13,642 nucleotides of DNA from JANMDR01 sp031376425 (GTDB lineage Bacteria; Pseudomonadota; Gammaproteobacteria; Burkholderiales; Usitatibacteraceae), in assembly GCA_031376425.1 (NCBI GenBank), contig JANMDR010000205.1, forward strand, positions 1-13,642. The letters run 5' to 3'. A program made the position numbers and the translations under genes. The notes beneath the pieces are model-generated. The model was not told where the DNA came from. It did not search any database and worked only from the letters and a program-made list of their open reading frames with translations. Shown piece after piece: positions 7,045 to 13,642 of the stretch; the stretch's first letter is position 1, and every line of letters starts with the position of its first letter.

Positions 7045-8880
7045 ATGTTTAAATATTTTGAATCACTGGTCAAGCCGTTTCCGGATATTGACTACGACGC
7101 CCAGCCGAAAACATTCTGGGCTTTTTTATGGCATGCGACCTTGGGCGTACGTCCTTATTTGCTCGCACTGGTTTTTTTAACCGCTGGTATCGGGGCATTT
7201 GAAGCGCTGTTATTTTCAATGATGGGCAGCATCGTCGATTGGCTCGCCGCAGTGCCGCGTCATTTGCTGTGGGCGCAGGAAGGCACGCGTTTGTTGCAAC
7301 TCATCGCCGTGCTGGCTTTGAGTGTGCTGCTTATTAGTTTGCAATCCTCCATCAAGCAACAAACGTTAGCCGCTAATTTTTCAATGTTATTGCGCTGGCG
7401 TTTTCATCGCCATATGCTCGGGCAAAGTTTTAGTTTTTATCAGGATGAGTTTGCGGGCCGCGTTGCTACCAAGGTTATGCAAACCGCCCTAGCGGTGCGG
7501 GATACTTGGTTTATTTTTAGCGAACTTCTCGTGTTCGTCATTATTTATTTCTTTACCATGATGGCGGTGCTGGGTAATTTCGGCGGGCTACTACTGCTGC
7601 CGTTTTTGGCTTGGCTGTGTTTATATACTCTCGCGCTTTGGTTTTTTGTGCCACGGTTGGGACGCATTGCAAAATCACAGGCCGATGCACGCTCACTCAT
7701 GACCGGACGTATTACCGACGCCTATACCAATATTGCTACCGTTAAATTATTTTCGCATTCGCACCGCGAGGCAGGCTATGCCAAACAAGCGATGATGGAA
7801 TTTTTAGCGACGGTAAAAATTCAGATGCGTTTGGTGACGGGCTTTGAAATCGTCAATCACATCTTAAGCGTGTTGCTCATTAGTGCCACAGCAGGGATGG
7901 CACTGTATTTGTGGACGCAAAATATTGCCAGTGTTGGCGCAGTAGCAGCAGCAACCGCAATGGCGCTGCGGCTCAACGGTATTTCGCATTGGGTAATGTG
8001 GGAAATGTCCGCCTTGTTTGAGCATATTGGCACCGTGCAAGATGGCTTAAACACGTTATCACGCCCGCACAGTGTGGTGGACGTTGCGGGGGCGCAAGCA
8101 CTTAAAGTAAGTGCTGGTGAAGTTGTACTAGAAAATTTGCACTTCAATTACGGTGGCCAGAAAACCGTCATCGAAAATTTATCGCTCACCATCAAACCCG
8201 GCGAAAAAATTGGTTTAGTCGGGCGCTCTGGCGCGGGGAAATCCACTGTGGTTAATTTATTGCTGCGATTCTACGATGTGGAATCGGGCCGCATTTTAAT
8301 TGATGGCCAAGATATTGCGCAGGTAACGCAAGACAGCCTACGCGAACAAATTGGTATGGTAACGCAAGATACATCACTGTTACATCGCGCCGTGCGCGAT
8401 AATATTTTGTATGGCAAACCCGCCGCTACCGAAGCGCAAATGGTGGCTGCAGCCGAGCGTGCGCAGGCTCATGATTTTATCCAGACCCTAAGTGATCCGA
8501 CCGGTCGCACAGGCTACGATGCGCATGTGGGCGAGCGCGGCGTGAAGCTTTCAGGTGGGCAACGCCAGCGTGTAGCCATCGCGCGAGTAATGCTAAAAGA
8601 TGCACCGATATTGTTGCTAGACGAAGCCACCAGCGCCTTAGATTCAGAAGTGGAAGCGGCGATACAAACGAGTTTATACAGTTTGATGGAAGGTAAAACC
8701 GTAATCGCGATTGCGCACCGACTTTCTACCATTGCCGCGATGGATAGGCTCATTGTGCTGGATGCCGGGCGCATCGTTGAGCAAGGCAACCATCATGAAT
8801 TGCTGGCCGCCAACGGACTTTACGCCAGACTTTGGCAGCACCAAAGCGGTGGATTTTTAGGCGAAGAAACAGATGACTAA
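7045..8880 (+). CDS. ABC exporter half-transporter (permease-ATPase fusion)
   Basis: A complete 611-residue type IV (MsbA/Atm1-like) exporter subunit, expected to work as a homodimer in the inner membrane. The first 330 residues hold the six-helix transmembrane domain; the long soluble helices contain the usual coupling-region pattern (FYQDEFAGRVATKVMQT). The ATPase domain follows: Walker A GRSGAGKS at 393-400, a Q-loop VTQD, signature LSGGQ at 502-506, Walker B ILLLDE at 522-527 with D-loop SALD, and switch His558. All catalytic residues are intact. The N-terminal 30 residues before the first helix are family-typical of a proteobacterial group of uncharacterised exporters. Substrate unknown; lipid, peptide or drug are all possible. 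No strong ribosome site is seen before the ATG. Confidence 0.94.
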   Translation: MFKYFESLVKPFPDIDYDAQPKTFWAFLWHATLGVRPYLLALVFLTAGIGAFEALLFSMMGSIVDWLAAVPRHLLWAQEGTRLLQLIAVLALSVLLISLQSSIKQQTLAANFSMLLRWRFHRHMLGQSFSFYQDEFAGRVATKVMQTALAVRDTWFIFSELLVFVIIYFFTMMAVLGNFGGLLLLPFLAWLCLYTLALWFFVPRLGRIAKSQADARSLMTGRITDAYTNIATVKLFSHSHREAGYAKQAMMEFLATVKIQMRLVTGFEIVNHILSVLLISATAGMALYLWTQNIASVGAVAAATAMALRLNGISHWVMWEMSALFEHIGTVQDGLNTLSRPHSVVDVAGAQALKVSAGEVVLENLHFNYGGQKTVIENLSLTIKPGEKIGLVGRSGAGKSTVVNLLLRFYDVESGRILIDGQDIAQVTQDSLREQIGMVTQDTSLLHRAVRDNILYGKPAATEAQMVAAAERAQAHDFIQTLSDPTGRTGYDAHVGERGVKLSGGQRQRVAIARVMLKDAPILLLDEATSALDSEVEAAIQTSLYSLMEGKTVIAIAHRLSTIAAMDRLIVLDAGRIVEQGNHHELLAANGLYARLWQHQSGGFLGEETDD

Positions 8881-8905
8881 CCGTCTCTTATAGACTGTGG
8901 CTTTA

Positions 8906-8921
8906 GGCATGACTCTATGCC
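8906..8921 (+). repeat. Short inverted repeat between ABC exporter and yedI
   Basis: GGCAT and ATGCC form a 5-bp stem with a 6-nt loop, 25 bp after the exporter stop. No T-run follows directly, so it is at best a weak terminator or part of the yedI leader. Confidence 0.25.
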
Positions 8922-8957
8922 GCAGGAAATTTTATAACCGCTCTTAGGATTTCAACC

Positions 8958-9890
8958 ATGGCTGGAAGTTTATTTATTTTGCTCGACGATATTGCTGCCG
9001 TACTGGATGACGTCGCCGCGATGACTAAAATAGCGGCAAAAAAAACGGCTGGTGTGCTCGGCGATGATCTGGCTTTAAACGCACAACAGGTTGCCGGTGT
9101 GAACGCTGACCGCGAACTGCCAGTAGTGTGGGGCGTGGCCAAAGGCTCGTTTAAAAATAAGCTTATTTTAGTACCCGCCGCATTAGCTATTAGCGCATTG
9201 GCACCTTGGGCAATTATTCCGCTATTAATGATAGGCGGCGCTTATTTATGCTTTGAAGGTTTTGAAAAAATTGCCCATTCATTTTTGCATAGAGGTCATG
9301 AGAACGACCATCCCGAAGCCACTACAGAAGCATTGCTAGAACCCTCTGATGCGGTCGCGATGGAAAAAGAAAAAATTAAAGGTGCGATTCGTACTGACTT
9401 TATTTTATCCGCAGAAATTATTGTCATCACATTAGGCACTGTGGCTACAGCTCCTTTTATGACAAAATTTACGGTGCTCGCCCTCGTTGCTGTGGTGATG
9501 ACGGTCGGCGTTTATGGTCTGGTGGCTGGGATCGTAAAAATGGATGATGCTGGGCTCTATCTCACCCAGAAAACTGGGACCAACGTGAGCGCACAACTGC
9601 TGCGTAAACTCGGCTTTGGCTTGCTCGCTGCGGCACCTATGTTGATGAAATTTTTATCCATTGCCGGTACTGCTGCCATGTTTTTAGTCGGCGGCGGCAT
9701 TATCACCCACGGTATTGCCCCGCTACACCATTGGGTGGAAACTTTTGCCGCCACATTAGGCGGCTTTGGCAAGATGGCATTTCCGCTCGCTATTGATGCG
9801 CTAGTCGGGGTGCTAATCGGCGCTATCATCGTTGGCGTAGTGATGACGGTGCAATCGGTCATGGCAAAATCGAAGCAGCAAGCAGGCTAG
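8958..9890 (+). CDS. yedI: DUF808 family inner-membrane protein YedI
   Basis: A complete 310-residue polytopic membrane protein. The N-terminus (MAGSLFILLDDIAAVLDDVA, then KKTAGVLGDDLALNAQQVAG and RELPVVWGVAKGS) and the blocks KGAIRTDFILSAEI and GGGIITHGIAPLHH closely match the conserved core of E. coli YedI as I recall it. Hydrophobic segments lie near residues 69-98, 148-165, 170-190, 215-250 and 275-300, separated by an acidic cytoplasmic loop around 105-135. Function is not established for the family. The start has AGGA at 8 nt spacing. It sits 77 bp after the ABC exporter in the same direction and could be co-transcribed, but a functional tie is not shown. Confidence 0.95.
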   Translation: MAGSLFILLDDIAAVLDDVAAMTKIAAKKTAGVLGDDLALNAQQVAGVNADRELPVVWGVAKGSFKNKLILVPAALAISALAPWAIIPLLMIGGAYLCFEGFEKIAHSFLHRGHENDHPEATTEALLEPSDAVAMEKEKIKGAIRTDFILSAEIIVITLGTVATAPFMTKFTVLALVAVVMTVGVYGLVAGIVKMDDAGLYLTQKTGTNVSAQLLRKLGFGLLAAAPMLMKFLSIAGTAAMFLVGGGIITHGIAPLHHWVETFAATLGGFGKMAFPLAIDALVGVLIGAIIVGVVMTVQSVMAKSKQQAG

Positions 9891-9949
9891 TGACTAGTGG
9901 ATGGCTCGCTACAGATGGGGCACAACGTTTGAAAAACTAAAGGACTTAC

Positions 9950-10408
9950 ATGCCTAATGTCTTTGATAAACTCAATCTTAAAACCGAAACGCAACTTGTT
10001 GTAATCAACGCGCCTGAAAGTTTTGAGGCGGCGCTTGCAGCACTAGAGGGGCGGGAAATTTTACGTGACGCGAAACAAGCCAAGACGGTGACCTTTGCGC
10101 TAGTATTCGCCACGACCCAAAAAGAAGTGGATCAATCGACCAAAGCCTTAACGGCAAAAATTGCCGATGACGGTGTTTTATGGTTTGCCTATCCAAAACA
10201 AACTTCGAAAAAATACCAATGCGAATTTAATCGTGACACTGGCTGGCAAACCCTAGGCGACGCAGGCTACGAGCCGGTGCGCCAAGTGGCTATTGACGAA
10301 GATTGGTCAGCGTTGCGATTTAGAAAAGTAGCTTTTATAAAATCATTTAAACGAGCGGGGGCAATATCGGTTGAAGGCAAAAAAAGGATGGCTAAGAAAA
10401 CGAGCTAA
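9950..10408 (+). CDS. DUF3052-like small protein
   Basis: A complete 152-residue cytoplasmic protein. The layout FDKLNLK near the start, VVINAPESFE at about 17-26, LWFAYPKQTSKKY at 77-89 and DEDWSALRFRKV at 115-126 resembles DUF3052-related proteins, in which an N-terminal Rossmann-like strand pattern ends in a conserved Asp-Glu-x-Trp-Ser motif. The last 20 residues are basic (KRAGA...KKRMAKKTS) and could contact nucleic acid. No enzymatic function is known to me. The start has AAGGA at 5 nt spacing. It follows yedI by 59 bp on the same strand; its stop codon forms the loop of a hairpin. Confidence 0.75.
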   Translation: MPNVFDKLNLKTETQLVVINAPESFEAALAALEGREILRDAKQAKTVTFALVFATTQKEVDQSTKALTAKIADDGVLWFAYPKQTSKKYQCEFNRDTGWQTLGDAGYEPVRQVAIDEDWSALRFRKVAFIKSFKRAGAISVEGKKRMAKKTS

Positions 10409-10414
10409 GCTCGT
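10400..10414 (+). repeat. Hairpin spanning the stop codon of the DUF3052-like gene
   Basis: ACGAGC, the TAA stop as loop, and GCTCGT form a perfect 6-bp stem. A second looser pairing, GGGCA at 10415-10419 with TGCCC at 10439-10443, is followed within a few bases by a T-rich run, so the two together may terminate transcription before the accessory block. Confidence 0.4.
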
Positions 10415-10561
10415 GGGCAATGATTTTCAATTTTAATATGCCCTTGATGTATTTTTTGCGTTGGATTATTGTCACCTACATTACTCACATCATGCCTATA
10501 GTAACGCGCCACATCGGGATTTTGCAGCTATCGTATCTTAATAATATGAAGGGTTTATAGA

Positions 10562-11872
10562 ATGGCAGATATAGGCAAGAGCGATGCAATTGCCGCTGCT
10601 CAGCGTATGAGCGAAGCAATATCGGCGATTGTGTACGCGAGTCCAGAAAATTCTTTCGAGAGCATCATTGAAAGTAATCGGGAAAATTTTCGAGGGTTGC
10701 GTGTCATTTGCGCGAGCAAAGCTGCGAAGTTAAATAAGACGAGTATCTCATTAAGAGAAATCGAATCGCTGTGCCCGCTTTTTACATCTTTCTTTGACGG
10801 TAACGCACTGTTTTTTTATACAGACGATATTTATCGTGCGACTATGGAGGGCACCGCACAAATTACGTTGGATTTTTCTGTAATATTGGATAAAAATATT
10901 GCCGAGGCTTTTCGATGTTTTTCTATTGGCAAAGGCGTGTCGAAACCAACTGATATTTATAAATTATTGGTCCTACTAAAAGGTAGCGGTGCAGAAAATC
11001 TAAACTTTAGTTATTTAGCTTACCTAACAGAAGAGTACGAACACTTTGGCGATACGAAAAACTCGCGTCCAATTCGAACCCTCACTGCGCTTAAGTTGTT
11101 AGACCATATTTGCCCTGATGCGTTAGCGGTATCCCCAGGTAAGCCAAAATTTCTATGCAGTTATCAGGATGCGGAGGCGGAAGCAAAAGAGACTTTGAGT
11201 TTGTTTTCGGAAAGTGGTCAAATGGAAGTCTTGCAAACTAGACGGCTCGCTACGTATGCCATGCTATTAAAAGCAATGCTTTTGCGCTGGTCTCCGAGCT
11301 TTACAATTTCAGGCGCGTTGAATGAACTGCTCGCTTTTTCCGTGCAGCGCATTGGAAAATTTGCCAAGCAGGAAATTTACTTTGGTTGGAAGCTTATGGG
11401 CGGGGTTGGGTTAGTGCCGAAATTTTTCTTGCCAATTCAGGTGCCAAGCACAAACGCGCTCTCACATTTAAAGGGTATTTCGTGGGATATTTCATTATTA
11501 CGTTCACTGAAAGTACACTTTGCGTTGCAACGTTCGGTTGGCGATAAAAAGTGTGATTTCTTCGTGCCAATGCTAGCGTCTTTAGATAAGAGCTTTAAGT
11601 TATTAGTGGATGCGTGTCCACTCAAAGCCGTCGTGATGAGTGATGCAGCGAATTCAATCTCATTAATTTTTCACGACGAATTACAATTTCAAGAGGCTTT
11701 GAACATTGCGATGGACTCCAAAAATAGAGGCGATTTGAATAATCCAGATGCGCGCTACGTAAGGCAGCAAAATGGATTTGACGGAATTAGGTTGCGTGCC
11801 ATTGTTTCCGCACTGGAGGTTGAAGTACAAAAAAGAACCGGTGAATTGAGCAAAGGGCACTCTAACAATTGA
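10562..11872 (+). CDS. Unrecognised 436-residue protein
   Basis: A complete reading frame with a good ribosome site (AAGGG, 8 nt spacing) after a 153-bp gap, so it is very likely expressed. I do not recognise the family. No signal peptide and no clear transmembrane segment are seen. The region around residues 80-120 contains hydrophobic strands ending in acidic positions (FFYTDDIY, then ITLDFSVILDKNIAEAF), loosely like the D-x(n)-N strand start of PIN-like nucleases, but this is weak and other acidic sites of such a fold were not assigned. The C-terminal third has a conserved-looking DKKCDFFVPMLASLDKSF segment. The gene is AT-richer than those to its left, stands alone and converges on the tandem paralogue array, which fits an accessory or defence-type gene; that function is speculation. 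Confidence 0.75.
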   Translation: MADIGKSDAIAAAQRMSEAISAIVYASPENSFESIIESNRENFRGLRVICASKAAKLNKTSISLREIESLCPLFTSFFDGNALFFYTDDIYRATMEGTAQITLDFSVILDKNIAEAFRCFSIGKGVSKPTDIYKLLVLLKGSGAENLNFSYLAYLTEEYEHFGDTKNSRPIRTLTALKLLDHICPDALAVSPGKPKFLCSYQDAEAEAKETLSLFSESGQMEVLQTRRLATYAMLLKAMLLRWSPSFTISGALNELLAFSVQRIGKFAKQEIYFGWKLMGGVGLVPKFFLPIQVPSTNALSHLKGISWDISLLRSLKVHFALQRSVGDKKCDFFVPMLASLDKSFKLLVDACPLKAVVMSDAANSISLIFHDELQFQEALNIAMDSKNRGDLNNPDARYVRQQNGFDGIRLRAIVSALEVEVQKRTGELSKGHSNN

Positions 11873-11893
11873 CTCTTCATGTTATGTAATATT

Positions 11894-11928
11894 CGTAGGG
11901 CGCAAGCAGCGTAGTATTGATTGCACCG
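11894..11928. repeat. Possible dispersed intergenic hairpin repeat
   Basis: CGTAGGGCGCAA followed by AGCGTAGTATTGATTGCACC has the look of the widespread GTAGGG-type intergenic repeats of proteobacteria, in which GGYGCAA pairs with TTGCACC around a GCGnAGCGTA loop. Here GGCGCAA (11899-11905) pairs with TTGCACC (11921-11927) with one mismatch. It lies between the convergent ends of the 436-residue gene and paralogue copy 1. Assignment is from memory of such repeats; only one copy is in the window. Confidence 0.45.
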
Positions 11929-11960
11929 GCAAATCACCGCGCTTTAAATCTACGCATCGG

Positions 11961-11982
11961 GCGTACTCGTATTTTTGTACGC
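11961..11982. repeat. Inverted repeat downstream of paralogue copy 1
   Basis: GCGTAC and GTACGC form a 6-bp stem with a 10-nt AT-rich loop, immediately after the stop of copy 1 (minus strand). The flank (GTATTT..., then GCAACGCATTA) is shared with the 3' flanks of copies 2 and 3, showing that the duplicated unit extends past the coding region. No T-run follows on the minus strand. Confidence 0.4.
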
Positions 11983-11988
11983 AACGCA

Positions 11989-12516
11989 TTAATTATATTT
12001 ATCACTAAAAAAGGTAGGTTCTTTTTCAAAACCTAAAAGAATTCCACGCTTCACTTGTTCACGATGCTGCCAAGCCGGATCATATCCGTCTCGTCGAATA
12101 TAACTTACATAAGTATCGTATGAATCTACTGAGTCAAACCACGGTATTGCAGCGGTATCTATGAGTTTAAGAACTTCCTTAAACGATGCATCAATTTCTT
12201 CTTTCGTGCCAACATGGAATAACTCCCCAGCAGATAAAAGCTCTGGAAACCTACTTGATAAAGTTCCCCCAATATTAGAAGTCCAGACTGGGAACAAATT
12301 GAACTCGCCTTTGTCGCTATCAGCCCAAGGGGACAATATTGTTACATGAATGCGCCAAAGGTTAGTTCCTGAAAGAATTTCAGACCAAAAAACATCAAAA
12401 AACTGCCCGCGTTTACGCCAAAAATACATTTTCTTTTCTACTGCAAACCCCCGTCGCCGCATTTGATTACTAAAACCATCTTTTGCGAATTTATCTAATT
12501 CAAGTAGTGTCGTCAT
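11989..12516 (-). CDS. Tandem paralogue copy 1, small DUF4304-like protein
   Basis: A complete 175-residue soluble protein, charged and aromatic-rich. Pattern: helix 1-25 ending MRRRGFAVEKK, strands YFWRKRGQFFDVFW and WRIHVTILSPW, a GGTLSSRFPELL turn, then two helices and a DGYDPAWQHREQVKRGILLGFE tail. This strand-helix layout resembles DUF4304-type proteins, but the assignment is tentative. It is about 85% identical to copy 2 (27 differences in 175), 20 of which lie in residues 50-124. No Shine-Dalgarno match is seen before the ATG. Transcription from copy 2 should stop at the terminator 45 bp upstream, so it needs its own promoter. Function unknown; possible immunity protein by context only. 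Confidence 0.82.
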   Translation of the reverse strand: MTTLLELDKFAKDGFSNQMRRRGFAVEKKMYFWRKRGQFFDVFWSEILSGTNLWRIHVTILSPWADSDKGEFNLFPVWTSNIGGTLSSRFPELLSAGELFHVGTKEEIDASFKEVLKLIDTAAIPWFDSVDSYDTYVSYIRRDGYDPAWQHREQVKRGILLGFEKEPTFFSDKYN

Positions 12517-12559
12517 ACAAGCGGGTTAGCAAATGCAAAACTTACGTTTATCTGGCCGC

Positions 12560-12596
12560 AAAAAATCGCCATCATGCATAGATACATGATGACGAT
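12560..12596 (-). terminator. Intrinsic terminator between copies 1 and 2
   Basis: Read on the minus strand, ATCGTCATCATG and CATGATGGCGAT form a 12-bp stem with one U-G wobble and an 8-nt loop, followed by six T. It lies 44 bp after the stop of copy 2, and is the homologue of the terminator at 13233-13266. Confidence 0.85.
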
Positions 12597-12640
12597 GGTT
12601 AAAGCTTTTCTGGCGTAGCCGTATTTCGGCAGGCAATGCA

Positions 12641-13168
12641 TTACTTATACTTATCACTAAAAAAAGTCGCTTCTTTTTCAAAGCCTAAAAGAATCCCACG
12701 TTTCACTTGTTCACGATACTGCCAAGCCGGATCATATCCATCTCGACGAATATAACTTACATACCTATCATATGAGTCAACTGAATCAAACCATGGCACC
12801 GCAACGGTATCTACGAGCTTGAGAACTTCATTAAATGATGCGTCAATCTCCGGCTTCGTCGCAACATCAAATAAATCCCCGCTTTCTAACAACTCTGGAA
12901 ATCTACTGGATAACGTTCCCCCAATATTACGAATCCAGACTGGGAACGAATTAAATTCGCCTTCATCGCTATCGACCCAAGGGGACAAAATTGTTACGTG
13001 AACCCGCCATGATCCACGGCTCGAAAGAATTTCTGACCAAAAAACATCAAAAAACTGGCCGCGTTTACGCCAAAAATACATTTTCCTTTCTACTGCAAAC
13101 CCCCGTCGCCGCATTTGATTACTAAAACCATCTTTTGCGAATTTATCTAATTCAATTAGTGTTATCAT
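12641..13168 (-). CDS. Tandem paralogue copy 2, small DUF4304-like protein
   Basis: A complete 175-residue protein, the same length as copy 1 with no indels. Residues 1-49 differ from copy 1 at only three positions and 125-175 at four, whereas 50-124 differ at twenty, including a run of four consecutive changes at 50-53 and radical changes such as His101 to Asp and Glu106 to Pro. This points to a variable face on a constrained scaffold. Upstream, 17 bp separate the ATG from a run of ten C on the minus strand (G10 on plus), absent before copy 1. AAGAG lies about 10 nt before the ATG as a poor ribosome site. It has its own terminator downstream. Confidence 0.82.
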   Translation of the reverse strand: MITLIELDKFAKDGFSNQMRRRGFAVERKMYFWRKRGQFFDVFWSEILSSRGSWRVHVTILSPWVDSDEGEFNSFPVWIRNIGGTLSSRFPELLESGDLFDVATKPEIDASFNEVLKLVDTVAVPWFDSVDSYDRYVSYIRRDGYDPAWQYREQVKRGILLGFEKEATFFSDKYK

Positions 13169-13185
13169 ACAATAAAACTCTTTAT

Positions 13186-13195
13186 GGGGGGGGGG
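13186..13195. repeat. G10 homopolymer upstream of copy 2
   Basis: Ten consecutive G on the plus strand (C10 on the minus, coding direction) lie 18-27 nt before the copy 2 ATG. Long G/C runs of this kind are prone to slippage and serve as phase-variation switches in some bacteria when placed in promoters or leaders. Its exact length should be treated with caution because homopolymers are also error-prone in sequencing. Confidence 0.85.
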
Positions 13196-13232
13196 CGAAA
13201 TTAGCGAACATACAATTTAGATTCAACGGCAC

Positions 13233-13266
13233 AAAAAATCACCATCATGCATACACGATGGCGATT
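13233..13266 (-). terminator. Intrinsic terminator between copies 2 and 3
   Basis: Read on the minus strand, AATCGCCATC and GATGGTGATT form a 10-bp stem with one G-U wobble and a 10-nt loop, followed by T-rich sequence (six T counting the stem end). It lies about 40 bp after the stop of copy 3. Compared with 12560-12596, several stem positions differ yet pairing is kept. Confidence 0.82.
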
Positions 13267-13308
13267 ATTGAAGCTTTCGGGCGTATCCGTATTTCTTTGG
13301 GCAACGCA

Positions 13309-13642
13309 TTACTTATACTTATCACTAAAAAAGGTCGCTTCTTTTTCAAAGCCTAAAAGAATTCCTCGCTTCAATTGTTCGAGAAATCGCCAAGGCGGAT
13401 CAAACCCATCACGACGGATATAACTTATATATCTATCATAGGAGTCAACTGAATTAAACCATGGTATTGCAGCGGTATCCATGAGTTTAAGAACTTCCTT
13501 AAACGATGCATCAATTTCTTCTTTCGTGCCAACATGGAATAACTCCCCAGCAGATAAAAGCTCTGGAAATCTACTGGATAAAGTTCCCCCAATATTAGAA
13601 GTCCAGACTGGGAACGAATTAAATTCGCCTTTGTCGCTATCT
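13309..13642 (-). CDS. Tandem paralogue copy 3, partial (5' end beyond window)
   Basis: An open frame of 110 codons running off the right edge, aligning without gaps to residues 66-175 of copies 1 and 2 and ending in the same FFSDKYK. Within residues 66-124 it differs from copy 1 at two positions but from copy 2 at thirteen; in 125-175 it instead shares copy 2's Arg135, Ala167 and Lys175 and has private changes (Phe145, Pro148, Arg150-Phe151-Leu152). At DNA level 13481-13569 is identical to 12161-12249. It therefore looks like a recombinant of the other copies or of unseen ones. No disabling mutation is seen in the visible part. More copies, or the array's partner gene, may lie to the right. 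Confidence 0.82.
   Translation of the reverse strand, partial: DSDKGEFNSFPVWTSNIGGTLSSRFPELLSAGELFHVGTKEEIDASFKEVLKLMDTAAIPWFNSVDSYDRYISYIRRDGFDPPWRFLEQLKRGILLGFEKEATFFSDKYK

Noticed and set aside
10522..10547. Promoter TTGCAG/TAATAT before the 436-residue gene
   Set aside because: Spacing is only 14 bp and the implied start would fall at or after the ribosome site.
11873..13308. Integron cassette array
   Set aside because: Same-strand small genes with structured spacers invite this, but no spacer shows paired GTTRRRY/RYYYAAC core sites, and the hairpins with T-runs are better explained as terminators. The genes are also paralogues, unlike typical cassettes.
12517..13308. CRISPR array or direct-repeat array
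   Set aside because: The repeat unit is a whole gene plus flank of about 650-670 bp, not short repeats with unique spacers.
13135..13356. 73-codon plus-strand frame across the G10 tract
   Set aside because: It runs antisense over the start of copy 2, the terminator and the end of copy 3; it depends on the homopolymer length and resembles nothing.

Overview
The window looks like the chromosome of a betaproteobacterium (perhaps Nitrosomonadales/Methylophilales-like). This rests on the form of the family I pyrophosphatase, the HNH endonuclease, the YedI protein and the TPR/PilZ-like pair, recalled from family knowledge and not searched. Coding density is high and base composition is moderate. 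The right end (after about 10.5 kb) is visibly AT-richer and holds unfamiliar and duplicated genes, so it looks accessory.

Left block (1-2735): the 3' end of a DASS/SLC13-type transporter is followed by an AdhP-type NAD-dependent zinc alcohol dehydrogenase. Convergent to these lie two universal-stress-protein genes forming one minus-strand operon. Upstream of that operon is an FNR/Anr-like inverted repeat about 40 bp ahead of the likely transcription start, the geometry of a class II oxygen-responsive activator. Together this suggests a small low-oxygen or fermentation-linked neighbourhood.

Middle block (2745-8880): a palindromic terminator closes a translationally coupled minus-strand pair, a TPR-like protein and a 572-residue protein with a degenerate PilZ-like region. 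Next come a minus-strand HNH endonuclease, then on the plus strand ppa (inorganic pyrophosphatase) abutting tspO with no spacer and in the same frame, then a complete half-size ABC exporter.

Right-middle (8958-10408): yedI (DUF808 membrane protein) and a small DUF3052-like protein.

Accessory end (10562-13642): a 436-residue protein I do not recognise converges on a tandem array of at least three paralogous 175-residue genes on the minus strand, the third cut by the window edge. Two of the inter-copy gaps contain matching strong intrinsic terminators, so the copies look like separate transcription units. Differences between copies concentrate in residues 50-124. Copy 3 is a mosaic, identical to copy 1 over an 89-nt run but closer to copy 2 elsewhere. 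A G10 tract sits just upstream of copy 2. The array resembles a locus under duplication, conversion and diversification, as in immunity-gene arrays, but no toxin or other partner is visible here. No tRNA, rRNA, CRISPR array, transposase or integrase was found. No gap between genes exceeds about 160 bases.
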